Source of the DNA: Paractinoplanes atraurantiacus
Lineage (GTDB): Bacteria; Actinomycetota; Actinomycetes; Mycobacteriales; Micromonosporaceae
Direction: 5' to 3'
Assembly: GCF_900215205.1 (NCBI RefSeq)
Contig: NZ_OBDY01000008.1
Span: forward strand, 186,001 to 250,000
Length of the DNA stretch: 64,000 bases
The notes under the pieces are model-generated. The model was not told the origin of the DNA. It saw nothing but the letters and a program-made list of their open reading frames with translations, and ran no database searches. The translations under genes and the position numbers were made by a program. Position 1 is the first letter of the stretch, and every line of letters begins with the position of its first letter. Of this stretch, positions 17,665 to 25,264 are shown piece after piece.

Positions 17665-18918
17665 ATGCTGTCGAGGCCTACCAATGTGGACGAAATGAAC
17701 GAAGTCGAAGTTTTCGATCGGCTGAGCAGCGTCCAACGGCCGATGGTCACGAGCCGGAGGCTGCGGCACGCGGTAGTGCTCGGTGGGAGCATCGCCGGGC
17801 TGCTCGCGGCGCGCGTGCTCGCCGACCACGCGGAGGAGGTAGTGGTCGTGGAGGGCCGCACTGGTGGTGTGCCCCAGGCCACCCAGATCCACACGCTGCT
17901 GCCCGGCGGCCAAGCGCAGATCGAGCGCTGGTTCCCCGGCTTCACCGAACAGGCTGTAGCCGCCGGCGCGGTACTGTCGCAACCGCACGAGGTGGAGCGG
18001 TGGGCGAACGACGTCCGAGCCGTCGACACCCCGAACAGCGTGTTGCTCACCCAGAGCCGCGACCTGCTCGAGGCGGTGCTCCGCCGGCGTACCTTCGCGA
18101 CGGGCAACGTGCGGTCGGTCGCCGCCTCCGCGACTGGACTCACGTACGAGAACGGTCGCGTGACCGGCGTCCTCGCCGGGCGAACCCTGCCCGCCGACTT
18201 CGTGGTGGACGCCATGGGCCGCGGCAGCGGACTGGCCGGCTGGTTGGAACGCGACGGCTGGGAGAGCCCGAAGCTCGAACGGAAGCGGATCGACGTCAAC
18301 TACGCGACGGCGCGCTTCGCCCGGGCCGGATCGACTACCACAGGCGTGGCCGTCGCCCGCTATTCTCCCGGCTATCCGAAGCGCACGCAGGCGGCGGCCA
18401 GCGCCATCGAGGACGGCCAGTGGATGCTGATGCTGGCCACCTATGGTGCCGAGCGGCCGCCGCGGGACCTGGACGGCTTCCTCGCCCGGTGCGCCGACCT
18501 TCCGCCGGTCTTCGGCCGGATCGCCGCCGAAGAGCCGATCGGCGACATCAAGCCGTACGGGATGCCGGACGCTCGCCGCCTGCGGTACGACCGGCTCCGC
18601 CGCCACCCGGCCGGTCTGGTCAGCGTCGGCGACGCGGTGGCCTCGTTCGACCCGATCTACGGACAGGGCATGACCTCGGCGGCACTGCACGCCTCGTGCC
18701 TGTCGGAGTATCTCTGTGGCCCGGCGACGTCGACCGGCACGTTCTTCGATCTGCAAAAGGTGATCGTCGACGCGACGTGGGAATTCCCGGTGCCCCCGGA
18801 GATCGCCCGGGCCGCGGTGGTGGACGAGTGGGTCGGCACCCGGTTCAACGACGTCACCTTCATGCTGGCCCACCCCGCCACGCTGGCAGCGCTTGAGGCA
18901 GCCGGCCAGTTGCAGTAG
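17665..18918 (+). CDS. FAD-dependent monooxygenase/oxidoreductase
   Basis: 417 residues. An N-terminal dinucleotide-binding motif (AVVLGGSIAGLLAARVLAD) is followed by the acidic end of strand two (VVVVEGR). The C-terminal FAD motif GDAVASFDPIYGQGMTSA matches aromatic-hydroxylase and squalene-epoxidase-type flavoproteins. RxxL-like LTQSRDLLEAVLR also fits. It probably hydroxylates or epoxidises a hydrophobic small molecule using NAD(P)H. ATG 17665 is used; ATG 17695 is an alternative. No clear Shine-Dalgarno. A hairpin follows at 18992. Confidence 0.85.
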   Translation: MLSRPTNVDEMNEVEVFDRLSSVQRPMVTSRRLRHAVVLGGSIAGLLAARVLADHAEEVVVVEGRTGGVPQATQIHTLLPGGQAQIERWFPGFTEQAVAAGAVLSQPHEVERWANDVRAVDTPNSVLLTQSRDLLEAVLRRRTFATGNVRSVAASATGLTYENGRVTGVLAGRTLPADFVVDAMGRGSGLAGWLERDGWESPKLERKRIDVNYATARFARAGSTTTGVAVARYSPGYPKRTQAAASAIEDGQWMLMLATYGAERPPRDLDGFLARCADLPPVFGRIAAEEPIGDIKPYGMPDARRLRYDRLRRHPAGLVSVGDAVASFDPIYGQGMTSAALHASCLSEYLCGPATSTGTFFDLQKVIVDATWEFPVPPEIARAAVVDEWVGTRFNDVTFMLAHPATLAALEAAGQLQ

Positions 18919-18991
18919 AAGTCCGGTTGCGGCCGGCAACGGGGAGTAGGTCGTCAGGCCGGCCGGCTCGCGGATCCGCGCCGGATCGTCG

Positions 18992-19017
18992 TCAGGGGAA
19001 GGCCGGCTTTCCCCTGA
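18992..19017 (+). terminator. Terminator after the FAD monooxygenase gene
   Basis: Perfect 9-bp stem TCAGGGGAA / TTCCCCTGA with an 8-nt loop, located about 75 nt after the stop codon and before the next gene. Confidence 0.6.
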
Positions 19018-19120
19018 GTGCAGTTTTTCGAGACCGCCTGGTTTTGCCGGCGAGACTCGATACCGTGCCTCCTGTCGGGACTCGCCGCCCGGCTCGTTCG
19101 TCAAGTCTTTGGGGGATTCC

Positions 19121-20134
19121 ATGCGCGCTGCCGTCTTCACCGAGCCCGGCCCGGCCGAGGTGATCGAACTCGTTGAGCGGGACATGCCGTCGCCCGGCCC
19201 GGGAGAGGTCCGCGTGCGGATCGTCCTGTCCGCGGTGAACCCGACGGACACCGGCACTCGCGCCGGACGAGGAGTCCCGGACGGTGTGGCCTCGCCTCGG
19301 GTGCCCAACCAGGACGGCGCCGGTGTGGTCGACGCGGTCGGCGACGGCGTCACGGAGGTGGCGCTCGGCGATCGGGTGTGGGTGTGGGACGCCGCCTTCG
19401 CGCGCGCCGACGGCACCGCCCAGGAGTACGTCGTGCTGCCCGGCCGTCAGGTCGTCCGGATGAACGACGACGTGCCGTTCGAGGTCGGCGCCGCCCTCGG
19501 CATCCCGGCGCTGACCGCGCACCGGTGCCTTACGGTGGCCGCCGACGGTCCCGCCCGTCTCGTGCCCGGCGCGCTCGAGGGCCGTACGGTGCTGGTTCAG
19601 GGCGGCGCCGGAGCGGTCGGCAACGCCGCGATCCAGCTGGCCAAGTGGGCTGGCGCTACGGTGCTGACGACGGTCAGCTCGAAGGACAAGGCGGCGCTGG
19701 CGGCCGCGGCCGGTGCCGACGCGGTGATCAACTACCGCGAGGAGGACGTGACCGCCAGGGTCCGGGAGATCGCCCCCGGCGGCGCGCAGGTGATCGTCGA
19801 GGTCAGCGGCGCCAACCTGGCCGCCGATCTCGACGTGGTCGCCCGCGGCGGCAACATTGCGGTTTATGTCGGCGGCGAGGTGACGATCCCAGCGTTCAAG
19901 GCGATGTTCAACAACGTCAGTTTCGACTTCGTTCTGACCTACACCACCTCGGCCGTGGAGAAGGCCAACGCTGTCGCAGCGGTCGCCGACGCGGTCAACG
20001 CGGGCGCCTTCCGTGTGGGCGAGGAGGCCGGCCTTCCGATCGTGCGATTCCCATTCGGCCGAGTGGCCGACGCGCACAAGGCAGTCGAGCAGAACACGGT
20101 CGGCAAGGTCGTGATCGAGGTGACCGAGCTCTGA
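19121..20134 (+). CDS. NADPH:quinone reductase-like MDR oxidoreductase
   Basis: 337 residues of the medium-chain dehydrogenase/reductase superfamily, quinone-reductase type without zinc ligands. The N-terminal MRAAVFTEPGPAEVIEL and VNPTDTGTRAG, then the nucleotide-binding motif VLVQGGAGAVGNAAIQLAKW and DAVINYREEDV are diagnostic. It transfers hydride from NADPH to quinones or enones in the cytoplasm. ATG 19121 is chosen over TTG 19109; a GGGGGA run precedes it. Part of this coding sequence (19748-19817) recurs as the tail of the amidohydrolase at 17448-17517. A strong terminator follows. Confidence 0.88.
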   Translation: MRAAVFTEPGPAEVIELVERDMPSPGPGEVRVRIVLSAVNPTDTGTRAGRGVPDGVASPRVPNQDGAGVVDAVGDGVTEVALGDRVWVWDAAFARADGTAQEYVVLPGRQVVRMNDDVPFEVGAALGIPALTAHRCLTVAADGPARLVPGALEGRTVLVQGGAGAVGNAAIQLAKWAGATVLTTVSSKDKAALAAAAGADAVINYREEDVTARVREIAPGGAQVIVEVSGANLAADLDVVARGGNIAVYVGGEVTIPAFKAMFNNVSFDFVLTYTTSAVEKANAVAAVADAVNAGAFRVGEEAGLPIVRFPFGRVADAHKAVEQNTVGKVVIEVTEL

Positions 20135-20168
20135 GGCCCGGATAGCAGGAGCTTTCCCGAAGACGATC

Positions 20169-20205
20169 GAACGGCGGCGCCGGGCTCGGCCCGGCGCCGC
20201 CGTTC
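20169..20205 (+). terminator. Terminator after the quinone reductase gene
   Basis: Perfect 17-bp stem GAACGGCGGCGCCGGGC with loop TCG, 34 nt after the stop codon. Confidence 0.85.
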
Positions 20206-20253
20206 AATCGGTTACTTGTTCCTCCTTCATGTAAGTGTGCCCGTTGCGCTCGA

Positions 20254-20517
20254 TTATGTGACCGCCGATGGATGCTTCAAGGCGTCCGTGATGTCGCTTC
20301 CCAAAGGTGCGAAGTCGTCTACACCGACGAACTCCGGCGACGGATCAGATCGGCCACCAGAGCCGTCCAGCCGGTTTGGTGGTGGAGCCCGGACGCCGTT
20401 GCCGCCGTGGAAGTACTCGCTGAAGGTGATCTGCTGGCGCCGGTCCAGGTCGTGCAGCGGGGTCACCGTGTCGATGCCCGGCTGACCCGTGCGCAGTGAA
20501 ATGTGGTCTTGACACAT
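20254..20517 (-). other. Unrecognised 87-codon open frame
   Basis: The stretch 20206-20508 has no firm gene. The minus strand holds an open frame from a GTG at 20517 with non-repetitive composition (GQPGIDTVTPLHDLDRRQQI, EYFHGGNGVRAPPPNRLDG) that reads more like a real protein than its shadows. I recognise no family, and there is no ribosome-binding site. It could be a degraded gene end or chance. Confidence 0.2.
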
Positions 20518-20550
20518 TGGAATTCTGGACGTCTTATGACAACGTTGTCA
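20509..20550 (+). promoter_or_regulatory. Promoter and LacI-type operator of the GH2 gene
   Basis: TTGACA at 20509-20514 can serve as a -35 box with a weak -10 (TCTTAT) 17 bp downstream. The perfect 14-bp palindrome TGACAACGTTGTCA at 20537-20550 overlaps the expected transcription start. Palindromes of this form are typical LacI-family operators before actinobacterial glycosidase genes, implying sugar-induced derepression. Confidence 0.75.
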
Positions 20551-20569
20551 CCATCCTCCTGGAGTCATC

Positions 20570-23500
20570 ATGGTCGATTCACCGTCCGTGTCCCGACGGG
20601 CTCTTCTCGGCGCTGGCGGCGGGCTGCTAGCCTCCGTCGCACTGCCGATGGGTGCGGCCCGCGCCGCCTCGTCCGGTCCGGGCGCTGCCACCACCGAGTT
20701 GGCTCTGCACCGGCCCGTCACGGCGTCCTCCACCGCGTACGCCCCGGCGCAGCCGTCCTTCGTCGTCGACCGTCTGCCGCAGGCCGGCGTGCGGGGCTCC
20801 GGATGGCGGGCCGGCGGCAGCGACCCGCAGTGGATCGCCGTGGATCTGCAGGCCGTCTGCGAGATCTCGTCGGTCACGCTGACGTTCGAGGCGACCCTCG
20901 CCGACGGGCCGTTCGACGGCAACTACGGCGAGGCCGACGGCGACGAGATCCTTTCCAGCGCCGCCACGGCGTACAAGGTCGAGACCAGTCTGGACGGGAA
21001 GTCCTGGGCGGTGGCGCACGAGACCGCCGAAGGCGCTGGTGGCGTCCAGCAGATCGCTCTCGCCGCGCCGGTGCGGGCGCGGCACGTGCGACTGACCGTG
21101 CTGAAGCAGCACAACACCAACCCGGCCGGCCTCAACGGCTTCCAGGTGTACGGGCGCCCGCTCGGCCCCCGGCCGCGGGCGCTGGGCTGGACCGATTGGG
21201 CCGGTGGCAACACCAGGCCCGCGCCCGCGCTGAGCGTCGCCAAGGACGGGACGGTGCCGCTGGAGTCGGGCTGGGCCCTGACGATCGACGACTTCGCCGA
21301 CTCGGACCTGCGCGACTGGGTTCCGGCCACCGTCCCCGGCACGGTCCTGGCCAGCCTGGTCGAGCAGGGTCACCTGCCCGACCCGGTCGGCGGCTTCGAG
21401 AACCTGCACGTTCCGGAGGCGCTCTCGCGGCACGAGTGGTGGTACCGCCGCGACCTGAAGCTGCCGCGCGGCTTCGACGCCTCGCGCCGCGTCTGGCTGG
21501 AGTTCGACGGCGTCAATCACGCCGCCACCACATGGGTCAACGGCGTCGAGGTGGGCACCGTGACGCACCCGTTCGCGCGGGCCACCTTCGACATCACCGC
21601 GGCGCTGAAGGGCCACACCCAGCACACCGTCAAGGTGAAGATCTCCCCGATGCCGCACCCGGGCACCCCCGGCGACAAATCGCTGAACAGCTGGACGTTC
21701 CTCGGCGGCGGCTCGATCTTCAAGGACTCGCCGACCTATCTCGCCGTGTCCGGCTGGGACTGGATGCCGGCCGTCCGCGACCGCGCGTCGGGAATCTGGA
21801 ACCACGTACGGCTACGTAGCACCGGCGACATCGTCATCGGCGACCTGCGCGTCGTCACCAAGGTGCCGGATACCCGTACCGCCGAAATCACCGTGACCGT
21901 CCCGGTGCGCAACGTGGCCGCCACGGCGACCACGGTGACGCTGAAGGCGTCGCTCGGCGTGACCAAGACCGTGACCGTCCCGGCCGGCGCGAGCACCGAC
22001 GTCACGCTCGGCACCGTGCGCGTCCGTGACCCGAAGTTGTGGTGGCCCAACGGCTACGGCGAGCCGCACCTGCACGACCTCACGGTGACCGCCACCGTCG
22101 GCCGCGCGGTGAGTGACACTCGCAAGATCCGATACGGCATCCGCGAGTTCTCGTACGAGTCGCACCTGCCCGTGGTGATCAGCCCGGCCACCAAGCCGCC
22201 GCTGAACTTCCAGGACGGCAAAGCGTCGCAGACCGTCACCTTCGACCGGCAGCACAAGCGCTACGTCCGGATCCAGGCCGGCGCCCGCGCCACCGGCTGG
22301 GGCGTGTCGATGTGGTCCCTTTCGGTCGCCGACGGTGACGGCGCCGACCTGGCTCTGAACAAGACCGCCACGGCGTCGTCGGCCAGGGACGGCACGAGCC
22401 CGGCCGCGGTGGTCGACGGTGACACGGGCACCCGGTGGAGCTCCGAGTACCGCGACAACGAGTGGATCCAGGTCGACCTCGGCGCGGCGGCCGACTTCGA
22501 CCGGGTGACGATCCTGTGGGAGCAGGCGTTCGCCCTGAACTACCGCGTGCAGGTCGCCGACGGCGAGAACGGCCCGTGGACCGACGTGAAGGCGGTCGAC
22601 AACGAGACACCGCCCGGCAACACCGGCCGCCAGGTCGTCGCGGTGCCGGGCGCCAGCGGCCGCTACGTCCGCGTCCAGGCGGGCAAGCGGGCCACGGACT
22701 GGGGTGTGTCGATGTGGACCCTTTCGGTACTCGCCGGCGGCACCGACCTGGCTCGCGGCAAGACGGCGACGGCCTCGACGAGCGACTCGTCCAACCCGCC
22801 GGGCAACGCGACCGACGGCAATCCGCGGACGCGGTGGGCTTCCGACTCGGCCGACAACCAGTGGATCCAGGTCGACCTGGGCGCGGTCACCACCTTCGAC
22901 CAGGTGCAGATCGACTGGGAGCAGGCGTACGCCCGAGACTTCGTCATCCAAGCGTCTGACGACGGCTCGGCCTTCAGGGACGTCAAGGCGGTCGACAACC
23001 GCGCGACCGAGCTGAAGATCAGCGTGAACGGCGTGCCGGTGTTCTGCCGCGGCGGCAACTGGGGCTGGGACGAGCTGCTGCGGCGCACCCAGCCGCACCT
23101 GCTGCGCGAGGCGGTGGCGATGCACCGCGACATGAACTTCACGATGATCCGCAACTGGATCGGCAGCAGCACCCGCGAGGAGCTCTTCGCCGCCTGCGAC
23201 GAGTACGGCATCCTGGTGTGGAACGACTTCTGGGAGGCCGGCCCGTTCATCGAGGAGTCGGCCACCTACGACGCGATCGTCGCCGACACCATCCGGCGGT
23301 ACCGGCACCACCCGAGCATCGCCGTGTGGTGCGGGGCGAACGAGCAGTTCCCGCCGGCCGCGATCGACGCCGGCCTGCGCAAGGCGGTGGCCGAGCTCGA
23401 CCCGGAGATCGTCTACGTGCCGTCGTCGAACGCGGGCATCGTGAGCGGCTCCGGCCCGTGGCACTGGATCGACCCGGTCACCTATCCGGACCCGAACATC

Positions 23501-24484
23501 TACAAGAACGGGACGCTCGGCTTCCACACCGAGATCGGCATGCCGGTGGTGCCGCACCCGGAGACCATGCGCAATCTCGCCGGCGACCAGCCCGCGTGGC
23601 CGATCTCCGAGGTCTGGGGCTACCACGACTGGGCGCTGATCGGCAACCAGCGCGTGGGCGGCTACCAGCAGGCCATCGAGGACCGGCTCGGCGTCGCGTC
23701 CTCGCTGGAGGAGTTCACCGCCCGCGCCCAGTTCGTCAACTACGAGAACCACCGTGCCATGTTCGAGGCGTGGAACTCGTCGCTGTTCGACAACGCGTCC
23801 GGGCTGTTGCTGTGGATGTCGCACCCCGCTTGGTACAGCACGGTGTGGCAGACGTACGACTACGACCTGGACGTCAACGGCGCGTACTACGGGGCTCGTA
23901 AGAGTTGCGCGCCGCGTCACGTGCAGGCCGACCCGGGCACGTGGCGTGTCCGGGCGGTCAACCACACTCCGCAGCCGTTGACGAACGTCACGGTCACGGC
24001 CCGTGCCTACGACCTGTCCGGTCGGCCGCTCGGCGCCGCCCAGAAGCAGACCCTGTCGGTTGCCGCCTCGGCGACGACCCCCGCTTTCACAGTGTCCGCA
24101 CCCCAGGGTCAACCACTTCATCTCGTACGGCTGGAGATGCGCACCGCCAAGGGGGAGCTCCTTTCGGAGAACACCTATTGGAGGTACACGAAGCCGTCCG
24201 ACATGCGAGCGTTGTCATCGATGTCGCGCACCAGGCTCGACGTGCGCACGACATCGGCGGGCGGCGGCGTCACGGCGACGGTCACCAACCGCGGCCAGGC
24301 GGTGGCGGCGCTGATCCGGGTCGCCCTGCGCGACTGCAAGGGCGAGCGGGTCCTGCCGGCCGAGTACACCGACAACTACTTCTGGCTGCTCCCCGGTGAA
24401 ACCCGCAAGGTCGGCATCACGTGGCCGTCCCGGCTGGGCCGCCCGCGCGGCCTGAAGGTGACCGCTGAGGCGTACAACTCCTGA
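20570..24484 (+). CDS. Exported GH2 exo-glycosidase (exo-beta-glucosaminidase/mannosidase type) with discoidin domains
   Basis: 1304 residues. A Tat signal (SVSRRALLGAGGGLLASVAL) leads to an F5/8-type C (CBM32-like) domain at ~45-200. The GH2 sugar-binding domain (~225-400, HEWWYRRDLKLP), Ig-like domain (~410-530) and TIM barrel (~820-1080) follow. Between Ig domain and barrel lies an unusual ~290-residue insert with discoidin-like units (YVRIQAGARATGWGVSMWSL, NEWIQVDLGA and repeats). Glu925 in WCGANEQ fits the acid/base and Glu988 in FHTEIGMP the nucleophile. It probably trims chitosan- or mannan-type glycans outside the cell. Start follows CCTCCTGGAG. The LacI operator suggests sugar control. 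Confidence 0.88.
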   Translation: MVDSPSVSRRALLGAGGGLLASVALPMGAARAASSGPGAATTELALHRPVTASSTAYAPAQPSFVVDRLPQAGVRGSGWRAGGSDPQWIAVDLQAVCEISSVTLTFEATLADGPFDGNYGEADGDEILSSAATAYKVETSLDGKSWAVAHETAEGAGGVQQIALAAPVRARHVRLTVLKQHNTNPAGLNGFQVYGRPLGPRPRALGWTDWAGGNTRPAPALSVAKDGTVPLESGWALTIDDFADSDLRDWVPATVPGTVLASLVEQGHLPDPVGGFENLHVPEALSRHEWWYRRDLKLPRGFDASRRVWLEFDGVNHAATTWVNGVEVGTVTHPFARATFDITAALKGHTQHTVKVKISPMPHPGTPGDKSLNSWTFLGGGSIFKDSPTYLAVSGWDWMPAVRDRASGIWNHVRLRSTGDIVIGDLRVVTKVPDTRTAEITVTVPVRNVAATATTVTLKASLGVTKTVTVPAGASTDVTLGTVRVRDPKLWWPNGYGEPHLHDLTVTATVGRAVSDTRKIRYGIREFSYESHLPVVISPATKPPLNFQDGKASQTVTFDRQHKRYVRIQAGARATGWGVSMWSLSVADGDGADLALNKTATASSARDGTSPAAVVDGDTGTRWSSEYRDNEWIQVDLGAAADFDRVTILWEQAFALNYRVQVADGENGPWTDVKAVDNETPPGNTGRQVVAVPGASGRYVRVQAGKRATDWGVSMWTLSVLAGGTDLARGKTATASTSDSSNPPGNATDGNPRTRWASDSADNQWIQVDLGAVTTFDQVQIDWEQAYARDFVIQASDDGSAFRDVKAVDNRATELKISVNGVPVFCRGGNWGWDELLRRTQPHLLREAVAMHRDMNFTMIRNWIGSSTREELFAACDEYGILVWNDFWEAGPFIEESATYDAIVADTIRRYRHHPSIAVWCGANEQFPPAAIDAGLRKAVAELDPEIVYVPSSNAGIVSGSGPWHWIDPVTYPDPNIYKNGTLGFHTEIGMPVVPHPETMRNLAGDQPAWPISEVWGYHDWALIGNQRVGGYQQAIEDRLGVASSLEEFTARAQFVNYENHRAMFEAWNSSLFDNASGLLLWMSHPAWYSTVWQTYDYDLDVNGAYYGARKSCAPRHVQADPGTWRVRAVNHTPQPLTNVTVTARAYDLSGRPLGAAQKQTLSVAASATTPAFTVSAPQGQPLHLVRLEMRTAKGELLSENTYWRYTKPSDMRALSSMSRTRLDVRTTSAGGGVTATVTNRGQAVAALIRVALRDCKGERVLPAEYTDNYFWLLPGETRKVGITWPSRLGRPRGLKVTAEAYNS

Positions 24485-24492
24485 GAAAGCCC

Positions 24493-24527
24493 CGCGGCCG
24501 GCGTCACCCCCCACGACGCCGGCCGCG
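24493..24527. terminator. Terminator between convergent GH2 and cupin genes
   Basis: Perfect 13-bp stem CGCGGCCGGCGTC with a 9-nt loop, 9 nt after the GH2 stop and 12 nt beyond the minus-strand cupin stop; it can serve both directions. Confidence 0.8.
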
Positions 24528-24538
24528 GCCGTCAGGCC

Positions 24539-25027
24539 TCAGGGCATCAGCGGGGGCCCGACGATCTGGATGCCGTGGCCGGCGGCGACACGGGTCAACT
24601 CCTCCGGTGACAGAGGCGCGGTGTCCGCGGCGTACTCCGGCGCCACGCCGACCTCGGTCACGAACCGGTCGAAGCCGGAGGGTGTGTGGACGGTCAGGAA
24701 GCGGGCCTCGGAAGAGGTGACGACGAAGCCGTGGGCGAGTCCGCGCGGCAGCAGGGCGAGGCCGCCGGAACCGACGCTGCGGACGTCGCCGCCGACCTCC
24801 ACCCGCAACGTCCCGTCCAGGACGAGGAAGGTCTCCTCGTCGTTGTCGTGCAGGTGCACAGGCGAGCCGTAGCCACGGCCGCCGGTGTGCTCGAGGATCG
24901 CGAATCCGCCGTCGGTGTCCGTCGCACCCAGCCGCGTACGCACGAGTCCACCCAGGAACTCGACGAGCGGCTGGGTGCTCGGGTCGGTGATGACAGGCTT
25001 CGCGAAGGAGCCGGTTACATAGGTCAT
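24539..25027 (-). CDS. Cupin-domain protein
   Basis: 162 residues, a single cupin barrel. The metal-binding motif HLHDNDEETFLVLDG and the second motif GLAHGFVV supply the usual His/Glu ligands. Proteins of this kind include small dioxygenases and isomerases; no specific reaction can be assigned. ATG 25027 (MTYVTGSFAKP) is chosen because the cupin starts soon after; a longer frame from 25090 lacks support. It is divergent from the LAL regulator at 25261, whose conserved upstream module starts 117 nt away. Confidence 0.8.
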   Translation of the reverse strand: MTYVTGSFAKPVITDPSTQPLVEFLGGLVRTRLGATDTDGGFAILEHTGGRGYGSPVHLHDNDEETFLVLDGTLRVEVGGDVRSVGSGGLALLPRGLAHGFVVTSSEARFLTVHTPSGFDRFVTEVGVAPEYAADTAPLSPEELTRVAAGHGIQIVGPPLMP

Positions 25028-25143
25028 GCATGCGACTTCAGCGCACGGCTGTCGCCCGATCCAAGGATTCCGCGAGAAGGTGCGATCCACGATGTGCTCC
25101 GGGGCAAGGAGCGGCGCCGGCCGGCCCGCGCACAGCGCCCAGG

Positions 25144-25216
25144 AGCAAACCGGATTGCCCGTGGGGGAACAGCCTCAGCGGATGGTGGGAAGCGGTGATG
25201 ATGCGGTGGTTGACTG
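25144..25216 (+). promoter_or_regulatory. Conserved upstream module, copy 3 (before LAL regulator)
   Basis: AGCA at 25144, TTGCCC at 25155, GGGAACA at 25165 and GTTGACTG at 25209-25216, all at the same spacing as the copies at 14659 and 16097. An ATG at 25223 lies at exactly the offset of the methyltransferase ATG in copy 1. Confidence 0.55.
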
Positions 25217-25222
25217 CCGCCC

Positions 25223-25264
25223 ATGCAGGCCGTCCTGCCACCCTCACGGGTGGAGCTTCCATGA
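25223..25264 (+). CDS. Possible 13-codon leader peptide before the LAL gene
   Basis: ATG-to-TGA frame encoding MQAVLPPSRVELP. Its stop overlaps the LAL start as ATGA, which would couple translation. The start sits where the conserved module places an ATG. A leader role is inference; an internal GGTGGAG also gives the LAL gene its own ribosome-binding site. Confidence 0.3.
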   Translation: MQAVLPPSRVELP

